DNA of 64,000 bases from Candidatus Peregrinibacteria bacterium (GTDB taxonomy: Bacteria; Patescibacteriota; Gracilibacteria; UM-FILTER-43-11), in the NCBI GenBank assembly GCA_016934215.1, contig JAFGTE010000013.1, positions 62,001 through 126,000 of the forward strand, written 5' to 3'. The notes beneath the pieces are model-generated. The model worked only from the letters and a program-made list of their open reading frames with translations, had not been told where the DNA came from and did no database searches. Shown here in pieces: positions 56,127 to 64,000 of the stretch. A program made the position numbers and the translations under genes. Within the stretch, counting starts at the first letter, position 1, and each line of letters begins with the position of its first letter.

Positions 56127-58760
56127 ATGCTCGACAAGGCTTACGATGCAAAGAAATATGAAGATGCGATTTATAAGAAATGGGAAAAGTCCGGAGCTTT
56201 TAAGGCAGACAGCCAATCAAAGAAAAAACCTTTCTGTATCTCTATGCCGCCGCCTAATGCAACGGGTACGCTTCATCTGGGTCACGCTATCATGCTGGCA
56301 CTCGAAGATATTCTGATCCGCCATAGGCGGATGAAAGGTTATGAAGCTTTATGGGTTCCGGGAACAGACCATGCCGCCATTGCCACACAGAACAAAGTAG
56401 AAAAACTGCTCGCCGAAGAAGGTGTCACCCGAGAGCAATTAGGCCGTGAGAGCTTCCTGAATCGTGTTAAAGAATATGTGGCTGACAGCCAGGACATCAT
56501 CCGTAATCAGATCCGTAAGATGGGATCCAGTTGTGACTGGGAAAGAGAACGATACACGCTGGATGACGATCTGAATCGCGCTGTCATTGAAGTTTTTGTG
56601 CGCATGTATGAAGATGGCCTTATTTATCGCGGACATCGAATAGTTAACTGGTGTACCCGTTGTGGTTCCACTTTAGCTGACGACGAAGTGGAATATGTTG
56701 AGGTGCAGACTCCTTTTTATTACATCAAATATGGTCCGGTGGTTATTGGCACGGCCCGTCCGGAAACAAAATTTGCCGATAAAGTGGTGGTCGTTCATCC
56801 GGAGGATAAAAGGTATAAAAAATATGTCGGCCAGGAAATGGATATAGATTGGATCGACGGTAAGATTAAGGCTAAATTCATTGCTGATAAAGATGCCGCG
56901 GACATGGAAATGGGTACCGGAGCGATGACGATCACGCCAGCTCACAGTTTTGTGGACTTTGATTTGGCTAAAAAATATAAACTTGAAATCGAGCCTATCA
57001 TTGACGAAAGAGGAAAAATGCTGCCCATAGCCGGTGAATTTGCCGGTATGGACGTGGCTGAATGCAGGACGCTATTAGTCAAAAAAATGCAGAAGCTCGG
57101 ACTGATCGATCGCATTGACGAAAATTATACTCATAATTTATCGGTCTGCTATCGCTGTAATACTGCCGTTGAGCCTCTTGTTTCTGAACAATGGTTTATT
57201 GATGTGAACAAAAAATGCAAAGCGCTGAAAGGAAAAAGCATCAAACAGCGAAGCATTGAAGTAGTGAAAAAAGGTGACATTCAAATCATTCCGGACAAAT
57301 TCAATAAGACTTATTTCCACTGGATGGAGGATCTCCGGGACTGGTGTATTTCCCGTCAGATCTGGTGGGGCCACCGCATTCCGGTTTGGTACTGCGCCTG
57401 CGATAAAAATTGTAAACCCGAATGCCGTCAGCCTATTGTCAGCCGTGAGACCCCCAAAGCATGCAGCCATTGCAAGAGCAAAAATTTAAAGCAGGATGAG
57501 GACACTTTAGATACCTGGTTTTCTTCAGCTCTTTGGACTTTTTCCACACTCGGATGGCCGAAAAAGACGGCTGATCTGAAAAAATTCCATCCTACCAGCG
57601 TGATGGAAACAGGTTACGATATTCTGTTCTTCTGGGTGGCCCGCATGATCATCATGACCACTTATGCCCTAGGCGATATCCCCTTTGAAAAGGTGTATCT
57701 GCATGGACTGATTCGCGACCGGGAAGGCAGAAAGATGAGCAAATCGCTTAATAATGGTATCGATCCGCTGGAGATGATTGATCAGTTTGGTGCTGACGCG
57801 CTTCGTATGAGCATGGTGATTGGGAATACGCCCGGCAATGATATGCGCTTATACGAAGAAAAGATTAAGGGGTATCGCAACTTTACGAACAAACTCTGGA
57901 ACGCGAGTCGTTTTGTGCTTGGAATTTTTGAAGAAAAGAATATCAAAAGTGCGCCTCCGCTGGATCTGAAAAAGCTCAGCGACTCTGATCAGTGGATTTT
58001 AGAAAAACTCAACCGAACGATCACCAGCGTGGATGATGCTTTAACGAATTTCCGCATCAGTGAAGCCGGACAAGTGCTTTACGATTTTTTGTGGAGCGAT
58101 TTCTGTGATTGGTGTCTGGAGCTTTCCAAAGGAGAAAAGCAGAATCCGGCGGTTCTTTACCACGTACTTAAGACTATTTTGATTCTGCTTCATCCTATTG
58201 TTCCTTTTGTTACCGAGCAAATCTGGTCTGAACTTCCTGGGAGTCAAGGAATGCTTATTAATGAAGCTTTCCCTGCCCTGTTTAAGGGTAAATTTGACGG
58301 ATCAGCAACCGATACTGCCATTGAAGTGATTTCGGCCTTAAGAAGAATGCGTGCTGAAAACAAGATCGAACCGGGTGAAAAAATTCCTGTTGTGCTTTAC
58401 GGCCACCAAAAAATGGCTGCACTCGAGAGTCATCAGGAGGAAATCATTAAACTGGCCAGAATCAGCAAGCTCACCCTAAAAGAAGAAGGTCCGAAACTTC
58501 CCGGTGCAGCCACTGATGTTGCTTCAGGGGTTGATGTTCTGATTCCGCTGGGAGGGCTGGTGGACACTAAAAAAGAAAAGGAAAGGCTCACGAAAGAAAT
58601 TGCGAATTTAAATAAATATATCGCTTCCGTCAGCGGAAAACTCGCAAACAAGCATTTTCTTCAAAATGCCCCTAAAGCAGTGGTGGAAGGTGAAAAAAAG
58701 AAGCTTTCTGACGCAACCGTCAGAATGAACAAAATGAAAGAGCAGTTGGCGCATCTCTAA
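56127..58760 (+). CDS. valS: Valyl-tRNA synthetase
   Basis: 'PPPNATGTLHLGHA' (HIGH), 'KMSKSLNNGIDPL', 'VPGTDHAAIATQNKVEKLL', C-terminal coiled coil. Confidence 0.97.
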   Translation: MLDKAYDAKKYEDAIYKKWEKSGAFKADSQSKKKPFCISMPPPNATGTLHLGHAIMLALEDILIRHRRMKGYEALWVPGTDHAAIATQNKVEKLLAEEGVTREQLGRESFLNRVKEYVADSQDIIRNQIRKMGSSCDWERERYTLDDDLNRAVIEVFVRMYEDGLIYRGHRIVNWCTRCGSTLADDEVEYVEVQTPFYYIKYGPVVIGTARPETKFADKVVVVHPEDKRYKKYVGQEMDIDWIDGKIKAKFIADKDAADMEMGTGAMTITPAHSFVDFDLAKKYKLEIEPIIDERGKMLPIAGEFAGMDVAECRTLLVKKMQKLGLIDRIDENYTHNLSVCYRCNTAVEPLVSEQWFIDVNKKCKALKGKSIKQRSIEVVKKGDIQIIPDKFNKTYFHWMEDLRDWCISRQIWWGHRIPVWYCACDKNCKPECRQPIVSRETPKACSHCKSKNLKQDEDTLDTWFSSALWTFSTLGWPKKTADLKKFHPTSVMETGYDILFFWVARMIIMTTYALGDIPFEKVYLHGLIRDREGRKMSKSLNNGIDPLEMIDQFGADALRMSMVIGNTPGNDMRLYEEKIKGYRNFTNKLWNASRFVLGIFEEKNIKSAPPLDLKKLSDSDQWILEKLNRTITSVDDALTNFRISEAGQVLYDFLWSDFCDWCLELSKGEKQNPAVLYHVLKTILILLHPIVPFVTEQIWSELPGSQGMLINEAFPALFKGKFDGSATDTAIEVISALRRMRAENKIEPGEKIPVVLYGHQKMAALESHQEEIIKLARISKLTLKEEGPKLPGAATDVASGVDVLIPLGGLVDTKKEKERLTKEIANLNKYIASVSGKLANKHFLQNAPKAVVEGEKKKLSDATVRMNKMKEQLAHL

Positions 58761-58833
58761 GTCTTTTTGAGCCATTTATTATACTTGAATTAAAAGCGTT
58801 TTTTTGGTATAATAAATAGATTAAATAAACAAA

Positions 58834-59082
58834 ATGCACCCAGCCGGAATCATCTATACCGAAGAACGTAAAAAGAATCATCAACGATATTTGGAAGCTG
58901 TTAAACGGTCTCATTTTCTGGAAGCAAAAGAAAAGAAATATTGGGAACTTCTTGGCTATATGCTTACCTCTGATCAACTCAAAGAAGCTGAGCATTTGAT
59001 CATCGATGAAGACTTAAGAAGACTTGCGACTCAGGAACAGCTTGAAAAAATAAAACCTAGCTCCGAAAAAAGACATGGGTAA
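58834..59082 (+). CDS. Small helical hypothetical protein, candidate paralogue of 55448-55858
   Basis: 82 aa with 'KEKKYWELLGYMLTSDQLKEAEHLI'; same 19-nt promoter segment GTTTTTTTGGTATAATAAA as at 55408-55426. Confidence 0.6.
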   Translation: MHPAGIIYTEERKKNHQRYLEAVKRSHFLEAKEKKYWELLGYMLTSDQLKEAEHLIIDEDLRRLATQEQLEKIKPSSEKRHG

Positions 59083-62000
59083 TCCGCCAAGAAATCCCTG
59101 GGCTCCCTCAAGCGTAGAAAGAAATCCTTTCGCTCCGCCGCCAAAACCAATCGTTACGGAAGAAAGGCCAAGAAAAGAAGCGCCTGAAAAAAAAGAAGCG
59201 CCAAAAGGGCAAAGGGCTGCCACGATCGAAGATTACGAAAAAAAGAAAGATAAGTTCAAGGTCGCTCCGGACGCCCCTACTGTCGAACAGATCAATGAGG
59301 TCAAAGGGAATATTGAAAGGGCGAAACAATTCACAGCTTATCAGGCCTTTGAAGCAGCGCTGACCAGTGTACTTCGCAAACTTGATGATGCCGGTTACGA
59401 TATTATGCACATCGGGGATCCTGGAGCGCTGGAGGAAATGGTGAATGCGGCCAAAGAAGGAAAGAAATTCAAACTAAAAAAAGGCGTGGAAGAACCTAAA
59501 ATAGTTGAACTGAATAAACCCGAAGAGGTTGCTGTACAGCGTCTTAATCAAGTTATCAGTGAAAAGGGTCCTACCGCCACGATTGTCAAAACCTCCTGGA
59601 AAGAAAGAAAAGAAACAGCTATTGAAGCCAATAAAGGCTTAGGGTCCAAATATCTGGATTACTGGAAAGAGGATCCGGTTCAGGCAGGCTTTTATACCAT
59701 TCTGGGTGCCAGCATTCTTGTTGGTGCGGGTTTCCTGATTAAAACCGGCGTACAAAAAGCTTTTGCCAGCAAAGAAGTGGATACGAGCAAAGGTGAGAAG
59801 GGGGCTAGCTGGGCACAGAAAAAGATATGGATTCCGATCGGTCTGGGTCTTGCCGGACTGGTTTTGGGTCCAGTTAAATTAAAAAGTATTCTGGCCAGTT
59901 GCGGTATCGATTACTTTGAACTCGAAGAGAAAGTTAAGAAGGGGGAAGAATTTACTGAGGATCAAAAACAGAAACTACAGGAAAGCGGTAAAAAGGTTCA
60001 GAAGCAAATTGAGGAAGAACGAAAAAAAGAAGCTAAAGCTAAAGGTGCCGGAGGTGCGGCTGCAGAAGCGGCAGAAGCTCCCGAAGCTGAAGAACCTGAA
60101 TCAGTACCTGGCGCCCTGCAGACAACTGAAGAAGCCGAAGAAAGTCAAAAGCTTCTTGAATCCGGGATCGGTGTACTGGACGGAAGCGGCGCTTATCCAT
60201 TGAATGACGGTACTTACCTCGTGATTACAGATGGCGTAGAAACGTATTTCCGTTTCGAGAATGGCAAATGGGAGTGGGCCAGCAAAAAGCAGAAAGAAGA
60301 AGGTAAATGGGTGGCCACAGGAGCCAATTACTATGACGATAAAGAGAAATTCAGAAGGGTCAATGAAATTTCTGCAAAACTCGCTGCCGGCCCAGAAAAA
60401 CCAGAACAAAAACCTGAAGAAGCAATTGATGAGAACGTGAAGGAAGCCTTAAAATACAGCGTTTCCCGGGATATGCTGATTGAAACGTATATTTATCTGG
60501 CGGGCGGGGACCGGGAATACAGTCCGGTAGATATCGGTCAGATAGAGCGATCTATCGATCAGATCAGTGGTAAAAAAATCAGCGAAATACAGGCATTCTG
60601 GGAAAAAAATAAAAACAACAAGTCCGGGACTATCCCCAGACAAAACAGTTTGGGGAATTTTGGTGATGACACCAGGGAAGAAAATATTTATTTAGCCGTC
60701 AAAATTGTCGCTACCACGGCAACGGAATTCCAGAAATATTCACCTAAAGAAGATGTTTCCAGTCTAACCCCGGAACAATTCTTTGAAAAACATATCAACA
60801 ATGATGATTCACGGAAAGTCAGCCTTTCCATACAAAGATCTTTCATTAAGGCGATTGAAGATGGAGATATTACGGATCTTACTGAGCTAAATGATGTTAA
60901 CCTTGAAGCCCTGAATGAGCAGCTGAAAGCCATGGGAGCCGATGCCCGCGATGAACTGGCGACTGAATTCGGAATTGATCTGAATGAAATAAACAAGAAA
61001 GATTTCGGCATTATGCTTGGTTTTCTGGAGCAATACGGCGATCTTGTCGAAGAAGATCCCGACACAGCTTTCGCAAGAATTAAAGGATTTCCCAAATCAT
61101 CCGATGAAAAAACAAATGAAGCGGTGCGGATTTTTTACAGAGAAGTTCGGAAAAAAACGATTGAGACGATTATTCCGGCGGCCGTCACCCGCTACAATCT
61201 GGATGAAACGGTTGTCAGCAACAAAAAGAAGAATCCTGATATTATAAAAAAACATCTCAATAAGCAGATTAAATTTAACCGGGCTTTCTTTTTGTGCATG
61301 GTCACCCGATCGATGGATTTGAGTAAGCCTGCCGGTTCACCCCAGCAGGAACTTGCTTTTCTGTTTACCGTTCTTGGCAGTATTCCCCGGGAAGAAAAGG
61401 CAAAATATATCAGCGAACTGGCGGCGGCATCCATTGATAAGCTGGACAAATTGCCCAGCCTGGCCGCTCTTCAGCCTTATATTTCCATGGTCGGTAAATT
61501 TGCCATTACGCGTGTTGAAAAACGTCTCAGAACCTGGGGTTACTGGCTTTCGGCATTCATGCGCCATCGTTCTCCGGAGGAACAGGAAGAGTTTCTTAGT
61601 GAATTACGTGATAAGCCATTTTTTGATTTCGGGTGGCTCCGAGAAGGAGCCAAGGAATTTGGCGGCGGAGGTCTGCAAATCGGTTGGGACTTTCTTCGTC
61701 CTTTTATTGAATCCGGTAAAGTTACCCTGGATGAGATAAGCCATTGTGAAGGTCCGATTGATTTTATGCAGCTGGCCGTTAAAGCGGGGGCCACTTTTAT
61801 GTTTGGTGAAGATGAAAATGGGGAACCCACTGGCATGATGCACTTTATGGGTGATGTCTTCTGGTGCCGGCCCTGGGGTATTGTCTGGGAAACTCTTAAA
61901 AGTGCAAAAGACGGTGACCTTGGTGGAATGATTCAGGTGTGGACCGTTGGCAGTGCGCCATTTGTCGCTTATGGGGCAGCCCACGGATTTTTGAGGGCTT

Positions 62001-64000
62001 ATTGGAATCAGGGCGGCTGGCAGACCGGCCGTCAGGCATTGGGAGCTTTAAAAGGTGGAGGTAAAATGGCCGTCGGCTATCCTTATTACGCTTTACGTGC
62101 CACTTACCGGGTTGGCAAACAAGCTGTATCTTCCATTATTACGGCACCCATCGCCGCCAAAGAATATGGCTGGCGAAGGCCTGTTGACGTCGCCAAAAGA
62201 GCGGGGCGCGGTATGGCCGATCTGGTACGTTATCGTTCAATATGGCCCGGCCAGAATATTCCCAATATGCTGGATAACGCCCGGTGGTTCGAACACTATT
62301 CCGAAGGAAGCAGTGAACTTTCAGGATTATCCCTCAAACAAAAACTGCATTATCTTAAGTCCGCTGAGGGTCGTGGCGTGCTTATTTCCAGACTGGGAAA
62401 AAGCTTTAACACCAGTATGGCATTGCGCCGTGCTGTCAGATTTGCCCGGGATTACAATCATTTTTTCAATTTTGAACCAGCTTCTCTCTTCAGGCTAAAA
62501 GTTTCAGAAATTGAAAAAATGGACAGCGCAGAGATTGGTAAATTAAAGGAAGACCGTATTCCCAGATTAAGGGCTTTTCTTGAAGGTACTAATTCTTACG
62601 GACCTACTTTCGATAAAATGAGAGCCCTTATAAGAGAGGGAAAATATGGTACTGATCTTGAAGGGGCGCTGGCTAAGCTGATGAAAGCGGAAATGCATAG
62701 TCTTGAAGAGGCGGAAGCTAGAGCACTTGCGAAGCAATTACTATCAGAAAAAGACATCAATAATCTGCAGGCAAGGATGAAGAAGGGGCTCGAAGCCATC
62801 AGAAAAGAAGCTACAATCACAGCAGTGGCTATTCGAAGAAAAGAATCGGCTCCTTCAAAACCAAAGCTTCCCAAACTGGCTGCTAAAATCACTATTCCTG
62901 TCGATCTTGGGGGCGGCAAATACCGTTACATGGGTGAGGAAATTCAGCTCAGAACAAGTGACATCGACCAGATGACAAAGAAAATGGAGGGTGATCGGGC
63001 AAAAGCCACTGAAAGGCTTTGCCGGGAACGATGGAGCCAGCCGAGAATGGTCCATGAAGGACCTAAAGGAAGAACTTACAGGTACCGGGGCGGTGAATTT
63101 GTGCTGACCCCTGCCGAATATCAGAAAGCGGATGCTAAAGGGATTGCCCGTCTATGCGAAGCAAAGTATGCCGAATCCATCAATATCCAGGATGCGCGCA
63201 TGGTAAAAGGGGTGCCGGAAGTAAAGATCAACGGACAATGGGTCAAAGCACCCGAAGGCCCCGGCGCACTGGATAAAATCAAGAAGGATTATATAGAAGC
63301 AGCCAAACGCGCGGGTTACGAGCTGACTTATCGGGATCTGAGTAATTATAAAGTGCTGAAGTACTGGCCTGTCTTAGAAAAAATCGCCGGACCGGCTATG
63401 GCTGTTGCTATGATTCATCATTTAGAAACGGCTGAAAACAAAAGAGAAGCGGTTGCTGAAACGGGTGTAGCTATTGCTGCCATTTATGCGGGTATGGCAG
63501 GCGCCAGAAAAGCAACCAGCTTTTGGACACCAGCCTCCATTAAAGGACAAATCGGTAAACAGGGCTTGATCTTTCTGGCCGGTATCGGTACCGCCATCGG
63601 CGTGACCGAACCAATCAGTGATCTTCTGGATGATATGATTCCTAAGTTTGCCGGTGATCAGCAGATGGCTGTTGAAATGATCAGTTTCTTTGAAAAGGCA
63701 ACCGCAAGAAGTATAACAACTCAGGCACTTCACAGGCTGGAAGTCACCGTTGCCAAAAAAGCCATTGAAAAGAAAGGATTGCAGTCTATCGGAAAATTCC
63801 TGGGGAAGAAAATTGAATCGACGGTACTTAAAAAAATCGCCACTTTTGCCTCCAAGCCGTTGCTCAGAAAAGTCGCCCTTTCACTGGGCGTGAGAGGCAC
63901 GGTACTGGCCGGTTTATTGGTGGATGATGCCACGGTTATCGGCGTAATCGACGACGTGGTGGCCGTAGGCATGGGGGTATGGATGGCGAAAGACGTTTAC
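59075..64000 (+). CDS. Very large hypothetical membrane-associated protein (>=1642 aa, C-terminus outside window)
   Basis: Open frame with no stop from ATG 59075 to the window end (4926 nt = 1642 codons): MGNPPRNPWAPSSVERNPFAPPPKPIVTEERPRKEAPEKK...; two TM segments (~59690-59750, ~59830-59880); KWEWAS module at ~60200-60390. Overlaps the preceding ORF by 8 nt (ATGGGTAA). Confidence 0.85.
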   Translation, partial: MGNPPRNPWAPSSVERNPFAPPPKPIVTEERPRKEAPEKKEAPKGQRAATIEDYEKKKDKFKVAPDAPTVEQINEVKGNIERAKQFTAYQAFEAALTSVLRKLDDAGYDIMHIGDPGALEEMVNAAKEGKKFKLKKGVEEPKIVELNKPEEVAVQRLNQVISEKGPTATIVKTSWKERKETAIEANKGLGSKYLDYWKEDPVQAGFYTILGASILVGAGFLIKTGVQKAFASKEVDTSKGEKGASWAQKKIWIPIGLGLAGLVLGPVKLKSILASCGIDYFELEEKVKKGEEFTEDQKQKLQESGKKVQKQIEEERKKEAKAKGAGGAAAEAAEAPEAEEPESVPGALQTTEEAEESQKLLESGIGVLDGSGAYPLNDGTYLVITDGVETYFRFENGKWEWASKKQKEEGKWVATGANYYDDKEKFRRVNEISAKLAAGPEKPEQKPEEAIDENVKEALKYSVSRDMLIETYIYLAGGDREYSPVDIGQIERSIDQISGKKISEIQAFWEKNKNNKSGTIPRQNSLGNFGDDTREENIYLAVKIVATTATEFQKYSPKEDVSSLTPEQFFEKHINNDDSRKVSLSIQRSFIKAIEDGDITDLTELNDVNLEALNEQLKAMGADARDELATEFGIDLNEINKKDFGIMLGFLEQYGDLVEEDPDTAFARIKGFPKSSDEKTNEAVRIFYREVRKKTIETIIPAAVTRYNLDETVVSNKKKNPDIIKKHLNKQIKFNRAFFLCMVTRSMDLSKPAGSPQQELAFLFTVLGSIPREEKAKYISELAAASIDKLDKLPSLAALQPYISMVGKFAITRVEKRLRTWGYWLSAFMRHRSPEEQEEFLSELRDKPFFDFGWLREGAKEFGGGGLQIGWDFLRPFIESGKVTLDEISHCEGPIDFMQLAVKAGATFMFGEDENGEPTGMMHFMGDVFWCRPWGIVWETLKSAKDGDLGGMIQVWTVGSAPFVAYGAAHGFLRAYWNQGGWQTGRQALGALKGGGKMAVGYPYYALRATYRVGKQAVSSIITAPIAAKEYGWRRPVDVAKRAGRGMADLVRYRSIWPGQNIPNMLDNARWFEHYSEGSSELSGLSLKQKLHYLKSAEGRGVLISRLGKSFNTSMALRRAVRFARDYNHFFNFEPASLFRLKVSEIEKMDSAEIGKLKEDRIPRLRAFLEGTNSYGPTFDKMRALIREGKYGTDLEGALAKLMKAEMHSLEEAEARALAKQLLSEKDINNLQARMKKGLEAIRKEATITAVAIRRKESAPSKPKLPKLAAKITIPVDLGGGKYRYMGEEIQLRTSDIDQMTKKMEGDRAKATERLCRERWSQPRMVHEGPKGRTYRYRGGEFVLTPAEYQKADAKGIARLCEAKYAESINIQDARMVKGVPEVKINGQWVKAPEGPGALDKIKKDYIEAAKRAGYELTYRDLSNYKVLKYWPVLEKIAGPAMAVAMIHHLETAENKREAVAETGVAIAAIYAGMAGARKATSFWTPASIKGQIGKQGLIFLAGIGTAIGVTEPISDLLDDMIPKFAGDQQMAVEMISFFEKATARSITTQALHRLEVTVAKKAIEKKGLQSIGKFLGKKIESTVLKKIATFASKPLLRKVALSLGVRGTVLAGLLVDDATVIGVIDDVVAVGMGVWMAKDVY

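Noticed and set aside
59916-62498. Several 76-147 aa + strand ORFs (59916, 61017, 61353, 62055) and minus-strand ORFs in 59014-63972
   Set aside because: All lie in alternative frames of the single 1642-codon open frame starting at 59075.
1-64000. Recoded UGA (code 25, Gracilibacteria/SR1-type)
   Set aside because: Genes end normally at TGA (e.g. 9133, 35908) and recognised proteins show no in-frame TGA.
1-64000. CRISPR arrays, transposases, integrases, prophage or toxin-antitoxin modules
   Set aside because: No regular repeat-spacer array and no recognisable transposase, integrase or cas gene; the AbiEii-like ORF has no visible partner.

Overview
64 kb chromosomal window from a bacterium. 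The small genome style, low use of Shine-Dalgarno (SD) sequences, stand-alone housekeeping genes and many orphan proteins suggest a Patescibacteria/CPR lineage, possibly Peregrinibacteria-like (inference only). The standard genetic code fits. Recognisable genes: TrmB-type regulator, tRNA-Leu(TAG), tatD, radA, SPFH protein, nadE, ruvX, rpsT, LCP protein, rplL/rplJ, a LeuA/CimA-type synthase, RluA-family synthase, rplU, csaB-like, rplS, infB, tmk, folD-purF-purD, NifU-C, PrsW, nadB, tsaD, lgt, CHASE2-adenylate cyclase plus a cNMP-binding protein, uvrA, SpoIIE/RsbU-like phosphatase, ruvB, dnaG-rpoD-greA and valS. Main findings: (1) a complete candidate ribosome-mediated attenuator upstream of the LeuA/CimA gene, with a near-leaderless 17-aa Ile-rich leader peptide (MNTVSQNIISIIIQKPA) and mutually exclusive 1:2, 2:3 and 3:4 pairings; (2) a compact four-gene operon (43947-50208) joining a HAMP-SpoIIE phosphatase to three orphan proteins that share a divergent peptidoglycan-binding-like 'DGxxGPY' domain; (3) a ~60-aa 'FRFxxGKWEWAS...WVATGxxYY' module shared by one of these and a >=1642-aa ORF running off the right edge, which the ORF track misses because it has no stop in the window; (4) degenerate heptanucleotide repeats of different sequence directly upstream of several genes; (5) several short dispersed or palindromic intergenic repeats and one GC-rich, SD-bearing cassette that looks foreign. 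All product calls come from reading the translations; no database search was possible.
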